From contig ARYC01003505.1 of NCBI GenBank assembly GCA_000711775.1, forward strand, positions 1 to 64,000: a DNA stretch of 64,000 nt, written 5' to 3'. Positions 1-13,426 of this stretch are shown here, piece by piece; positions within the stretch are counted from its first letter, which is position 1; each line of letters begins with the position of its first letter. This DNA is from Oxytricha trifallax (Eukaryota; Ciliophora; Spirotrichea; Sporadotrichida; Oxytrichidae). The translations under genes were made by a program, and so were the position numbers. The notes under the pieces were generated by a model that was not told the DNA's origin, did not search any database, and worked only from the letters and a program-made list of their open reading frames with translations.

Positions 1-915
1 TTATGAGGAAAATATGACACTTTTGGGGAATTTTAAAACACTCATTTTATGTGTATCTATGCTTATATAAAATATTCTTGATTTTTGAATTATTAGCTAA
101 GAATCAGGAGCTTATGGAAAATAGATGTGTTGATATGGAATTTGAAAAGAATTTAAATCAAGGGTTTGGGGGCCACTTCATGAGGTAAGGTCACATCAAA
201 ATTTTGGAATATAAATTTTATATAAAATTTTTCAATTAATTTATAGGCATTTTTTCATCATTTCTTTACTGCCTGAAGCCCTTCCTCTGAGAGATAAAAA
301 TCACAAGATACCTAAAAATAATAAAGAGATTTCGAGGTCTATCCAGGTTACATTTGTTTTCATAAGAAAAGCACTATGAATGAAGAATAGATCTATCGAA
401 GAAGACTTCAAGAATTATTATGAAATTATTGCATAAAAATATTTTATTTTATGTGCTTTTTGGTATGAAAGCCTCTACAGATGTTGTCGTTCGATGCTAT
501 AGGTTGCGGAACCATATTTAAACGTGTTAATTAAGGCTTAAGAGCGAAAACCTTTGAAAACCTCGCCACTATACACTCTTGATCAATGGATATGAGCAGA
601 AGCACTTTTTTCAATTAGGGTTTTTTTATCATATTTTCAACAATCACATAAACACAGACTCATTCAATGGATATCTAGTTATATACTAAATGCAATGTGC
701 ACATGATATTGAGTCAAGTTGACCTGGGCAAACTTTTGATTTCTGAAAATAGTAAATACTTTTCAAGAATTAAAGAAGCCTTGCTGAGATCTCGTCTTAT
801 TAAGTCTCTTAATAAGGAAAATATGACACTTTTTGGGGATTTCATATCACTCATTTTATGTGTATCTATACTTATATAAAATATTCTTGATTTTTGAATT
901 ATTAGCTAAGAATCA

Positions 916-1372
916 GGAGCTTATGAAGGATAGGTGTGTTGATATGGAATTTAAAAAGAATATAAATCAAGGGTTTGGGGGCCACTTCTTGAGGCAAGGT
1001 CACATCAAATTTTTGGAATATTTTCTTATGTAAATTTTTGCAATTTATTGATAGGCATTTTTTCATCATTTCTATACTGTCCGAAGGCCTTCCTTTGAGA
1101 GATAAAAATCTCAAGATATCTGAAAATAATGAAGAGATTCCGAGGTATATGCAGGTAACATTTGTTTTCATAAGAAAAACACATCTGCATGAAGGATAGA
1201 TCTATTGAAGAAGACTTCAAGAATTATTATCATTTTATTGCAAAAAAATATTTCATTTTATGTGCTTTTTGGTGTTAAACCCTCTACAGATGTTGTCGTT
1301 CGATGCTATTGGTCGTAGAATCATATTTAAACGTGTTAATTAAGGCTTAAGAGCGAAAACCTTTGAAAACCT
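916..1372. repeat. Left copy of a 457-bp perfect inverted duplicate
   Basis: This stretch is identical, as reverse complement, to 63,544-64,000 with no mismatch, and the identity continues off the right edge of the window. At its inner limit the copies differ (cctcgtcac here against ccttcgccac). It also carries right-array diagnostic variants (gaggtatatgcaggtaac, aagatatctgaaaataatg), whereas its left-array neighbours read ctatccaagtaac and gatacctaaaaataatg. It therefore looks like sequence moved between arms. Confidence 0.9.
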
Positions 1373-4300
1373 CGTCACTATACACTCTAGATCAGTGGGA
1401 ATGAGCAGAAGTACTTTTTTCAATTAGGGTTTTTTTATCATATTCTCAACAATCAGATAAACACAGTCTCATTCAATGGATATCTAGTTATATACTATAT
1501 GCAATGTGCACATGATATTGAGTCAAGTTGACCTGGGCAAACTTTTGATTTCTGACAATAGTAAATACTTTTCATGAATTAAAAATGTTTCCTTGCTGAG
1601 ATCTCGTCTTATTAAGTTTCTTAATGAGGAAAATATGACACTTTTTGGGAATTTCATACCACTCATTTTATGCGTATCTATGCTCATATAAAATATTCTT
1701 GGTTTTTGAATTTATAGCTAAGAATCAGGAGCTTATGGAAAATAGGATTGTTGATATGGAATTTGAAAAGAAGTTAAATACAGGGTTTGGGGACCACCTC
1801 TTGAGGCAAGGTCACATCAAATTTTTGGAATATAAATTTTATATAAATTTTTGCAATTATTTGACTGCCATTTTTTCATCATTTCTTTACTGCCTGAAGG
1901 CCTTCCTCTGAGAGATAAAAATCACAAGATACCTAAAAATAATGAAAAGATTCCAAGGTCTATCCAAGTAACATTTGTTTTCATAAGAAAAGCACATTTG
2001 AATGAAGAATAGATCTATCGAAGAAGACTTCAAGAATTATTATGAAATTATTGCATAAAAATATTTTATTTTATGTGCTTTTTGGTATGAAAGCCTCTAA
2101 AGATGTTGTCGTTCGATGCTCTAGGTCGTGGAACCATATTTAAACGTGTTAATTAAGGCTTAAGAGCGAAAACCTTTGAAAACCTCGCCACTATACACTC
2201 AAGATCAATGGGAATGAGCAGAAGCACTTTTTTCAATTAGGGTTTTTTTATCATATTTTCAACAATCACATAAACACAGACTCATTCAATGGATATCTAG
2301 TTATATACTAAATGCAATGTGCACATGATATTGAGTCAAGTTGACCTGGGCAAACTTTTGATTTCTGAAAATAGTAAATACTTTTCAAGAATTAAAAATG
2401 ATTCCTTGCTGAGTTATCGTCTTATTAAGTTTCTTAATGAGAAAAAAATATGACACTTTTGGGGAATTTCATATCACTCATTTTATGTGTATCTATGCTT
2501 ATATAAAATATTCTTGATTTTTGAATAATTTGCTATGAATCAGGAGCTTTTGGATGATAGGAGTGTTGATATGGAATTTGAAAAGAAGTTAAATACAAGG
2601 GTTTGGGGGACAACTCTAGAGGCAAGGTCACATCAAATTTTTGGGATATAAATTTTATATAAATTTTTGCAATTATTTGACTGCCATTTTTTCATCATTT
2701 CTTTACTGCCTGAAGGCCTTCCTCTGAGAGATAAAAATCACAAGATACCTAAAAATAATGAAAAGATTCCAAGGTCTATCCAAGTAACATTTGTTTTCAT
2801 AAGAAAAGCACATTTGAATGAAGAATAGATCTATCGAAGAAGACTTCAAGAATTATTATGAAATTATTGCATAAAAATATTTTATTTTATGTGCTTTTTG
2901 GTATGAAAGCCTCTAAAGATGTTGTCGTTCGATGCTATAGGTCGCGGAACCATATTTAAACGTGTTAATTAAGGCTTAAGAGCGAAAACCTTTGAAAACC
3001 TCGCCACTATACATTCTAGATCAATGGGAATGAGCAGAAGCACTTTTTTCAATTAGGGTTTTTTTATCATATTTTCAACAATCACATAAACACAGTCTCA
3101 TTCAATGGATATCTAGTTATATACTATATGCAATGTGCACATGATATTGAGTCAAGTTGACCTGGGCAAACTTTTGATTTCTGAAAATAGTAAATACTTT
3201 TCATGAATTAAAAATGATTCCTTGCTGAGTTATCGTCTTATTAAGTTTCTTAATGAGGAAAATATGACATTTTTGGGGAATTTCAAGTCACTCATTTTAT
3301 GTGTATCTATGCTTATATAAAATATTCTTAATTTTTGAATTATTAGCTAAGAATCAGGAGCTTATAACAAATAGGTGAGTTGATATGGAATTTGAAAAGA
3401 AGTTAAATCAAGGGTTTGGGGGACAACTCTAGAGGCAAGGTCACATCAAATTTTTGGGATATAAATTTTATATAAATTTTTGCAATTATTTGACTGCCAT
3501 TTTTTCATCATTTCTTTACTGCCTGAAGGCCTTCCTCTGAGAGATAAAAATCACAAGATACCTAAAAATAATGAAAAGATTCCAAGGTCTATCCAAGTAA
3601 CATTTGTTTTCATAAGAAAAGCACATTTGAATGAAGAATAGATCTATCGAAGAAGACTTCAAGAATTATTATGAAATTATTGCATAAAAATATTTTATTT
3701 TATGTGCTTTTTGGTATGAAAGCCTCTAAAGATGTTGTCGTTCGATGCTCTGAGTCGTGGAACCATATTTAAACGTGTTAATTATGGCTTAAGAGCGAAA
3801 ACCTTTGAAAACCTCGCCACTATACATTCTAGATCAATGGGAATGAGCAGAAGCACTTTTTTCAATTAGGGTTTTTTTATCATATTTTCAACAATCACAT
3901 AAACACAGACTCATTCAATGGATATCTAGTTATATACTAAATGCAATGTGCACATGATATTGAGTCAAGTTGACCTGGGCAAACTTTTGATTTCTGACAA
4001 TAGTAAATACTTTTCATGAATTAAAAATGTTTCCTTGCTGAGATCTCGTCTTATTAAGTTTCTTAATGAGGAAAATATGACACTTTTTGGGAATTTCATA
4101 CCACTCATTTTATGCGTATCTATGCTCATATAAAATATTCTTGGTTTTTGAATTTATAGCTAAGAATCAGGAGCTTATGGAAAATAGGATTGTTGATATG
4201 GAATTTGAAAAGAAGTTAAATACAGGGTTTGGGGACCACCTCTTGAGGCAAGGTCACATCAAATTTTTGGAATATAAATTTTATATAAATTTTTGCAATT

Positions 4301-6168
4301 ATTTGACTGCCATTTTTTCATCATTTCTTTACTGCCTGAAGGCCTTCCTCTGAGAGATAAAAATCACAAGATACCTAAAAATAATGAAAAGATTCCAAGG
4401 TCTATCCAAGTAACATTTGTTTTCATAAGAAAAGCACATTTGAATGAAGAATAGATCTATCGAAGAAGACTTCAAGAATTATTATGAAATTATTGCATAA
4501 AAATATTTTATTTTATGTGCTTTTTGGTATGAAAGCCTCTAAAGATGTTGTCGTTCGATGCTCTAGGTCGTGGAACCATATTTAAACGTGTTAATTAAGG
4601 CTTAAGAGCGAAAACCTTTGAAAACCTCGCCACTATACATTCTAGATCAATGGGAATGAGCAGAAGCACTTTTCTCAATAAGGGTTTTTTTATCATAATT
4701 TTCACAATCACATAAACACAGTCTCATTCAATGGATATCTAGTATTATACTATATGAAATGTGCACTTGATATTGAGTCAAGTTGACCTGGGCAAACTTT
4801 TGATTTCTGACAATAGTAAATACTTTTTATGAATTAAAAATGTTTCCTTCCTGAGATCTCGTCTTATTAAGTTTCTTAATGAGGAAAATATGACATTTTT
4901 GGGGAATTTCATATCACTCATTTTATGTGTATCTATGCTTATATAAAATATCCTTGGTTTTTGAATTATGAACTAAGAATTAGGAGCTTATAAATGATAG
5001 GAGTGTTGATATGGAATTTGAAAAGAAGTAAAATCAAGGGTTTGGGGGCCAACTCTAGAGGCAAGGTCACATCAAATTTTTGGGATATAAATTTTATATA
5101 AATTTTTGCAATTATTTGACTGCCAATTTTACATCATTTCTTTACTGCCTGAAGCCCTTCCTCTGAGAGATAAAAATCACAAGATACCTAAAAATAATAA
5201 AGAGATTTCGAGGTCTATCCAGGTTACATTTGTTTTCATAAGAAAAGCACTATGAATGAAGAATAGATCTATCGAAGAAGACTTCAAGAATTATTATGAA
5301 ATTATTGCATAAAAATATTTTATTTTATGTGCTTTTTGGTATGAAAGCCTCTAAAGATGTTGTCGTTCGATGCTATTGGTCGTGGAACCATATTTAAACG
5401 TGTTAATTAAGGCTTAAGAGCGAAAACCTTTGAAAACCTCGCCACTATACACTCTAGATCAATGGGAATGAGCAGAAGCACTTTTCTCAATAAGGGTTTT
5501 TTTATCATATTTTCAACAATCACATAAACACAGTCTCATTCAATGGATATCTAGTTATATACTATATGAAATGTGCACATGATATTGAGTCAAGTTGACC
5601 TGGGCAAACTTTTGATTTCTGACAATAGTAAATACTTTTCATGAATTAAAAATGATTCCTTGCTGAGATCTCGTCTTATTAAGTTTCTTAATGAGGAAAA
5701 TATGACATTTTTGGGGAATTTCAAATCACTCATTTTATGTGTATCTATGCTTATATAAAATATTCTTGATTTTTGAATTATTAGCTAAGAATCAGGAGCT
5801 TATAACTAATAGGTGTGTTGATATGGAATTTGAAAAGAAGTTAAATCAAGGGTTTGGGGGCCAACTCTTGAGGCAAGGTCACATCAAATTTTTGGGATAT
5901 AAATTTTATATAAAATTTTGCAATTATTTGACTGCCAATTTTACATCATTTCTTTACTGCCTGAAGCCCTTCCTCTGAGAGATAAAAATCACAAGATACC
6001 TAAAAATAATAAAGAGATTTCGAGGTCTATCCAGGTTACATTTGTTTTCATAAGAAAAGCACTATGAATGAAGAATAGATCTATCGAAGAAGACTTCAAG
6101 AATTATTATGAAATTATTGCATAAAAATATTTTATTTTATGTGCTTTTTGGTATGAAAGCCTCTAAAG

Positions 6169-6588
6169 ATGTTGTCGTTCGATGCTATTGGTCGTGGAAC
6201 CATATTTAAACGTGTTAATTAGGGCTTAAGAGCAAAAACCTTTGAAAACCTCGCCACTATACATTCTAGATCAATGGGAATGAGTAGAAGCACTTTTTTC
6301 AATTAGGGTTTTTTTATCATATTTTCAACAATCACATAAACACAGTCTCATTCAATGGATATCTAGTTATATACTATATGCAATGTGCACATGATATTGA
6401 GTCAAGTTGACCTGGGCAAACTTTTGATTTCTGAAAATAGTAAATACTTTTCAAGAATTAAAAATGATTCCTTGCTGAGTTCTCGTCTTATTAAGTTTCT
6501 TAATGAGGAAAATATGACATTTTTGGGGAATTTCAAATCACTCATTTTATGTGTATCTATGCTTATATAAAATATTCTTAATTTTTGA
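6169..6588 (+). CDS. Representative 139-aa frame of the ~812-bp repeat unit (ciliate code)
   Basis: With TAA and TAG as glutamine, this unit is open from the ATG at 6169 to a TGA at 6586-6588. The protein starts MLSFDAIGRGTIFKR and has a middle segment MILSQVDLGKLLIS. I recognise no family. The same frame exists in every unit but most copies are broken: several have TGA where this copy has AGA (the tcatgaatt variants), some have TGA in place of TGC before the segment AATGTGCAC, and unit 3 has an insertion near 2,445. Units near 56.9, 59.3 and 61.0 kb on the minus strand keep the second half open. Shorter frames in a second phase start only at TTG and look like shadows. Lack of consistent preservation argues against strong selection, so this may be a chance frame in a satellite. 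Confidence 0.25.
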
Positions 6589-9500
6589 ATTATTAGCTAA
6601 GAATCAGGAGCTTATAACAAATAGGTGAGTTGATATGGAATTTGAAAAGAAGTTAAATCAAGGGTTTGGGGGACAACTCTAGAGGCAAGGTCACATCAAA
6701 TTTTTGGGATATAAATTTTATATAAATTTTTGCAATTATTTGACTGCCATTTTTTCATCATTTCTTTACTGCCTGAAGGCCTTCCTCTGAGAGATAAAAA
6801 TCACAAGATACCTAAAAATAATGAAAAGATTCCAAGGTCTATCCAAGTAACATTTGTTTTCATAAGAAAAGCACATTTGAATGAAGAATAGATCTATCGA
6901 AGAAGACTTCAAGAATTATTATAATTTATTGCATAAAAATATTTTATTTTATGTGCTTTTTGGTATGAAAGCCTCTAAAGATGTTGTCGTTCGATGCTAT
7001 TGGTCGTGGAACCATATTTAAACGTGTTAATTAGGGCTTAAGAGCAAAAACCTTTGAAAACCTCGCCACTATACATTCTAGATCAATGGGAATGAGTAGA
7101 AGCACTTTTTTCAATTAGGGTTTTTTTATCATATTTTCAACAATCACATAAACACAGTCTCATTCAATGGATATCTAGTTATATACTATATGCAATGTGC
7201 ACATGATATTGAGTCAAGTTGACCTGGGCAAACTTTTGATTTCTGACAATAGTAAATACTTTTCATGAATTAAAAATGATTCCTTGCTGAGTTATCGTCT
7301 TATTAAGTTTCTTAATGAGGAAAATATGACATTTTTGGGGAATTTCAAATCACTCATTTTATGTGTATCTATGCTTATATAAAATATTCTTAATTTTTGA
7401 ATTATTAGCTAAGAATCAGGAGCTTATAACAAATAGGTGTGTTGATATGGAATTTGAAAAGAAGTTAAATCAAGGGTTTGGGGGACAACTCTAGAGGCAA
7501 GGTCACATCAAATTTTTGGGATATAAATTTTATATAAATTTTTGCAATTATTTGACTGCCATTTTTTCATCATTTCTTTACTGCCTGAAGGCCTTCCTCT
7601 GAGAGATAAAAATCACAAGATACCTAAAAATAATGAAAAGATTCCAAGGTCTATCCAAGTAACATTTGTTTTCATAAGAAAAGCACATTTGAATGAAGAA
7701 TAGATCTATCGAAGAAGACTTCAAGAATTATTATGATTTTATTGCATAAAAATATTTTATTTTATGTGCTTTTTGGTATGAAAGCCTCTAAAGATGTTGT
7801 CGTTCGATGCTCTTGGTCGTGGAACCATATTTAAACGTGTTAATTAGGGCTTAAGAGCGAAAACCTTTGAAAACCTCGCCACTATACATTCTAGATCAAT
7901 GGGAATGAGCAGAAGCACTTTTTTCAATTAGGGTTTTTTTATCATATTTTCAACAATCACATAAACACAGACTCATTCAATGGATATCTAGTATTATACT
8001 ATATGAAATGTGCACTTGATATTGAGTCAAGTTGACCTGGGCAAACTTTTGATTTCTGACAATAGTAAATACTTTTCAAGAATTAAAAATGATTCCTTGC
8101 TGAGTTCTCGTCTTATTAAGTTTCTTAATGAGGAAAATATGACACTTTTTGGGAATTTCATATCACTCATTTTATGTGTATCTATGCTTATATAAAATAT
8201 TCTTGATTTTTGAATTATTAGCTAAGAATCAGGAGCTTATGGAGAATAGATGTGTTGATATGGAATTTGAAAAGAATTTAAATCAAGGGTTTGGGGGCCA
8301 CTTCTTGAGGCAAGGTCACATCAAATTTTTGGAATATAAATTTTATATAAATTTTTGCAATTATTTGACTGCCATTTTTTCATCATTTCTTTACTGCCTG
8401 AAGGCCTTCCTCTGAGAGATAAAAATCACAAGATACCTAAAAATAATAAAAAGATTCCAAGGTCTATCCAAGTAACATTTGTTTTCATAAGAAAAGCACT
8501 ATGAATGAAGAATAGATCTATCGAAGAAGACTTCAAGAATTATTATGAAATTATTGCATAAAAATATTTTATTTTATGTGCTTTTTGGTATGAAAGCCTC
8601 TAAAGATGTTGTCGTTCGATGCTATTGGTCGTGGAACCATATTTAAACGTGTTAATTAGGGCTTAAGAGCAAAAACCTTTGAAAACCTCGCCACTATACA
8701 TTCTAGATCAATGGGAATGAGTAGAAGCACTTTTTTCAATTAATGTTTTTTTATCATATTTTCAACAATCACATAAACACAGTCTCATTCAATGGATATC
8801 TAGTTATATACTATATGCAATGTGCACATGATATTGAGTCAAGTTGACCTGGGCAAACTTTTGATCTCTGACAATAGTAAATACTTTTCATGAATTAAAA
8901 ATGATTCCTTGCTGAGTTATCGTCTTATTAAGTTTCTTAATGAGGAAAATATGACATTTTTGGGGAATTTCAAGTCACTCATTTTATGTGTATCTATGCT
9001 TATATAAAATATTCTTAATTTTTGAATTATTAGCTAAGAATCAGGAGCTTATAACAAATAGGTGAGTTGATATGGAATTTGAAAAGAAGTTAAATCAAGG
9101 GTTTGGGGGACAACTCTAGAGGCAAGGTCACATCAAATTTTTGGGATATAAATTTTATATAAATTTTTGCAATTATTTGACTGCCATTTTTTCATCATTT
9201 CTTTACTGCCTGAAGGCCTTCCTCTGAGAGATAAAAATCACAAGATACCTAAAAATAATGAAAAGATTCCAAGGTCTATCCAAGTAACATTTGTTTTCAT
9301 AAGAAAAGCACATTTGAATGAAGAATAGATCTATCGAAGAAGACTTCAAGAATTATTATGAAATTATTGCATAAAAATATTTTATTTTATGTGCTTTTTG
9401 GTATGAAAGCCTCTAAAGATGTTGTCGTTCGATGCTCTAGGTCGTGGAACCATATTTAAACGTGTTAATTAAGGCTTAAGAGCGAAAACCTTTGAAAACC

Positions 9501-9852
9501 TCGCCACTATACATTCTAGATCAATGGGAATGAGCAGAAGCACTTTTTTCAATTAGGGTTTTTTTATCATATTTTCAACAATCACATAAACACAGACTCA
9601 TTCAATGGATATCTAGTTATATACTAAATGCAATGTGCACATGATATTGAGTCAAGTTGACCTGGGCAAACTTTTGATTTCTGAAAATAGTAAATACTTT
9701 TCATGAATTAAAAATGTTTCCTTCCTGAGATCTCGTCTTATTAAGTTTCTTAATGAGGAAAATATGACACTTTTTGGGAATTTCATATCACTCATTTTAT
9801 GTGCATCTATGCTTATATAAAATATTCTCGATTTTTGAATTTTAGCTAATAA

Positions 9853-11366
9853 TTGAAATCAACGAAGGAAGAGTTTAGTGTTATGATGTTGTTTTTGTTG
9901 AATTATTTATATTTTGCTAAATTTATTTAAATTTTTATTTTTTTATACTTACAATATTATTTTTTTTTTCCTCATTTTATTTTTTATAATTTGCTATTGG
10001 TCTAATCTTATTATTTTTTAGTATTTGATAGATAGATAATAACTTGATAGTTAAATTAAAATTAGAGATCAAAATTTTATTAGAGATCTCTATTATATAA
10101 TCAATATTATTTATCAAATATATATGTGTATTAAATAGGAGCCATAAATTTTTAAAGATGGCATTAGGATTTTTAGAAATATTTCCTTACAATACTTTTT
10201 TTGTGGAACTTCAGATTACATCGCACTAGAAGTTGTACCAGAAGTTGTTATTTCTTAAACGGCTGAATGAGAGGTCCCAATATGTGTTTTTGAAATTTTT
10301 CATGTTTTTCCATCTCCACAAATTTCTTAGCATTAGTAATTTTTTGTCATTCTCGTCGCAACAACATATATTAGTAATAAATAATCCTTTTTTTAGAATT
10401 AATTAAAAAATATTGTTATAAATAAATATGCTTCTTTTTTGTTATATTAATTTTATATATTAGATTTGATTACATTTTTCATTTTTTTATATATTTATAC
10501 TTTATTTAAAGGTATATTTTCCTTAACAAAATTAAATGTGTATTTCTTTTTTTTAAAGTTTCAATTTATATTTCTAATGACATTTTTCTCTTTAATATTT
10601 TTAATTTACTTGTAATTTTAATTTTCATAATTTAAAAATATTGTATCTTTTTATATTATTCTCTTACAAATTCGATCGCATTTAGTATATCTTCATGTTT
10701 TTTTTATTGATCTACACAATAATTTTAATAAATATTCTTGTTTATTTTATTCCATGATGTAATTTATTCATTATTGCAGCTTGCTATTCTTTATTTACAT
10801 TGATTCCTTGAATTTTCTAATTATGAAAAATATCTTCTTCTTCAATTAGTTATCATCGGCTTTTAATATTTTTTTTTTTACAGATTCATCTTTACCAACA
10901 GTAAATGATTGCTAATAAATTACATGTGAAATTTATTAGAATGCTTGAATATATGTTTCTTATAATTTTTGCAGTTTATTTTAGTTGAGAGTACAACTAA
11001 CTTCGCAATATATTTGGATTAATCTAAGAATCTCCACTCTTTCAACATATTAATTCAAATAAAAAATGAGTCCTTTAATTTTATCAATATCATAATATCT
11101 TCTTCTTTAAGTTTTAAAAATAAATAAAATTTTGCGGTATTTATTCTTTTATTTTACTTAATTCTATATATTATAATTCAGTATCTTTATTTCTTATGTC
11201 TCTATTACTTATTGAACTACTTTTGATTAATCGTATTAATTAATTTATAAATCTTTTTAAGGATGCATTTGATTGTATATTTTATAATTTAATAGAGGAG
11301 ATCCTTAGAAATAATTATCGAATAGTCCCTAAATAAAATTTTAAAATTACAAAATCATCATATTGA
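9853..11366. other. A+T-rich unique DNA, no supported gene
   Basis: The sequence just inside the left array is low complexity, with long T and A runs. I found no family-like protein in either strand under the ciliate code and no convincing repeat, apart from short stretches shared by composition only. Confidence 0.6.
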
Positions 11367-11537
11367 AAAATTGAAGCTACTTGCCAGAAGAGGCATGGTA
11401 AGAAAGAAGATGCGACAGCTAAGAAACTGTTTAAATATTTAAGGATCCTTCACAGCAGTCAGGATAAAAGTAAGGATTAAGAATCTCCCCAAATTATAAT
11501 CATAAAATCGAAAGGATTTCCCTTGAAAGACAGATGA
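11367..11537 (+). pseudogene. Short protein-like fragment, unknown
   Basis: A 56-codon frame between two TGA codons reads as a lysine-rich peptide with a block KKEDATAKKLFKYLRIL. It is richer in G+C than its surroundings and uses one TAA as glutamine. No start or family can be assigned. It may be an exon or a relic, or a chance frame. Confidence 0.2.
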
Positions 11538-12337
11538 AGTGTTAATGTAAATAATGGTTTAGAATACAGATTCAAACAATGAAATGAATGAATCTTAAAA
11601 TCAAAGAATGAAGTTAAAAGGATAATCGAATTGTCAGTAGTATATTGCTAGGAATTTGATTTAATCATGCAAAAAAAGGGAATAATCACAAATTATTACA
11701 AAATTTATCATCATTTTGCTGTTTTAAACGATGAATTAAATTATAAATGTTGTCAGTAAAGATAAGAAGGATGGTAGTTAAGAATTGTAAAAAAAAAGTA
11801 TGAGAAGAAGATATATTGCTAACAACAACTAAAGATTTAGAAGATTAGAGAAAATTAATTTTGAAAAGAGGAAATCACAATCAGTAGAAATAGTGAAACT
11901 TCAAGATAAAAAAGAGGAAATTATGTTAAGTCTTCATTTATTTTTTATGTTAAATAAATACTTTGATAATTGATGATAAAAGTCAATTAATATATATTGG
12001 TTGACTTATTATAAATTATAAACAAAAATTATATTTGAATAAATTTTTAATTATATATTTACTATAGAATTATAAAGAATTATTAATCTAATTGGATTAA
12101 CCATTGTATATTCTTAGTTAATCTAAAATATTGAAAATTTGAAATAGTTTAAGCTTTATAAAAGTTATTACTAATACTTTTGTATTTAAAAGCATTTTTG
12201 ATATTTGTGATATTAACTATAAAACAAAAGAAACAAATTATAAATACAATTAATATTTAATAAATATGATTGATTATTATTTTAGTGATTTTTTATTTAT
12301 TTTTGGCGATTAAATGTTAACTAAGTCTGTTAAAGTA
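11538..12337. other. A+T-rich spacer
   Basis: No supported gene. On the minus strand a long TGA-free frame crosses this stretch, but with one stop codon and low G content such frames are expected by chance. Confidence 0.5.
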
Positions 12338-12572
12338 ATTCGATGAATTTAAATATGTGCGAAAGTATTTAGATCTTGTTAGTTGAAAGCTAAGCTTCAC
12401 GATGAAGTAAGTTTAGACAGTTTTCGATAATAGACAATTACTTTCTTGGTGTGGGAGGCTGGAATTCTTATTTAATATTTAAATAGAAAATTAATATTTT
12501 TTGTTGAAGCAATTCAAAACTTTGAAACGAGTTTTTCGAGGTGTTCCCGAGTGGTACCCAAACCACTACAAA
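12338..12572. repeat. Dispersed repeat family R1, partial copy
   Basis: About 235 bp matching 36,076-36,314, including the shared blocks gaaggctggaattcttattt (here ggaggctggaattc) and tttttcgaggtgttcccga. Similarity starts near a shared tgaattt and ends at a shared tacc-aaacc motif. On the minus strand both copies stay open under the ciliate code with related residues (for example GNTSKN and YLNIKQEFQP), so the family may derive from a coding sequence. Confidence 0.75.
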
Positions 12573-12707
12573 AGTTGATTTCTAGGAAGAGCGAAAAATC
12601 CTATTTAGATTTCTTTTTAAATAAATTTCTACTAAACTAAGACTAAAAGAAGGATAATAGAAATTGATAGGTATAATGATCGAGCTTAATCTGTTAAATT
12701 CAACATT

Positions 12708-12905
12708 CTATAAGTAGGCAAAGCTTAAATGATTTACATGTAATAGAAATATGTTTTTAATATGTTCTTGCCTGAGTTGAGTTTGGTTTCTGTAGATATA
12801 GAACAAAATGCAGGTAAAGATCAGCATTGAAAGTGATGTTTTTGGTTCAGAGAGCTCCTTCAAGGTTATTTCATTGTAATCTTGGAAAGGAGTCTGAAGC
12901 ACCAC
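12708..12905 (-). CDS. Orphan frame, unknown, low support
   Basis: The frame reads QTPFQDYNEITLKELSEP near its start, which looks more protein-like than the background, then becomes I/F/Y-rich. Only GTG is available at the nominal start, and the frame is open on both sides when TAG is read as glutamine, so neither end is reliable. No family is recognised. It lies next to the R1 repeat on the same strand. Confidence 0.2.
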   Translation of the reverse strand: MVLQTPFQDYNEITLKELSEPKTSLSMLIFTCILFYIYRNQTQLRQEHIKNIFLLHVNHLSFAYL

Positions 12906-13392
12906 AGCAAAAGATGGAGATTATATTTTCAATTGGGTGTGACAAGGTTACTCTGTTGATTAATTAATCTTTTTCACAAAGAAAGTCAAACCTGGATCTT
13001 CATAAAATTATTATTAATTTTATACTAATTTGTTGTCTTCTTCTTTCCATTTATCTTTGTTTTTATGACTAAATATTATCTTGATTCCTAGTATTAAGCT
13101 ATATTAAACTTACTAATATATTTTTCACAATTATATAAATCTAAGTACTTATATAATATTAAAACTATCTATGAAACCAATTTTATTGAGTATTATCTTT
13201 TAATATTACGCGAGCAACCAAGTGTATACTGCTAATGTTTATTTAAGCACGGTTTTGGAGCTATTCCGTCTGGTATGCTGATGTCATACCCCTCGAACAG
13301 ATTGAGTTGGATTCTCGAAAGTCAAGTGTGAAATTATCTTATTATATCTATATGGCGTGCTTAAGCCTTAGTTTAAATTCCATAAAGCATTA

Positions 13393-13426
<34 letters not shown>

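Larger units (their letters stand above)
1..9852 (+). repeat. Left tandem array, ~812-bp unit, about 12 copies
   Basis: A landmark string (gacctgggcaaac) recurs at 721, 1530, 2343, 3159, 3972, 4785, 5597, 6409, 7221, 8034, 8846 and 9659, giving periods of 809-816 bp. Units are highly similar, with small substitutions and short indels. Each unit holds a G-rich block (gggtttggggg), a conserved segment (cgtgttaattaaggcttaag) and a 139-codon frame that is intact in few copies. The array enters from the left edge of the window and stops inside a unit near 9,852, where the sequence changes abruptly to unrelated A+T-rich DNA. The same unit recurs inverted at 56.6-64.0 kb. Function is unknown; satellite, transposon arm and rapidly amplified gene family are all possible. 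Confidence 0.97.

Noticed and set aside
902-1220. Minus-strand frames in left unit 2 and their mirror at 63,696-63,890
   Set aside because: They exist only in these two identical tracts and are absent from other units, so they reflect the duplicate and not a gene.
833-8415. Second-phase frames of about 66-88 codons in the array units (SYHSFYVYLCLYKIF type)
   Set aside because: They begin only at TTG, overlap the 139-codon phase, and recur merely because the units are repeated.
1-9852. CRISPR array
   Set aside because: The period is ~812 bp with no short conserved repeat and spacer pattern, and the genome is eukaryotic.
13200-13370. tRNA-like or small RNA gene in a G+C-richer patch
   Set aside because: No B-box and no cloverleaf could be formed by eye; elsewhere ggttcgaataa at 25,945 also lacks a matching tRNA body.
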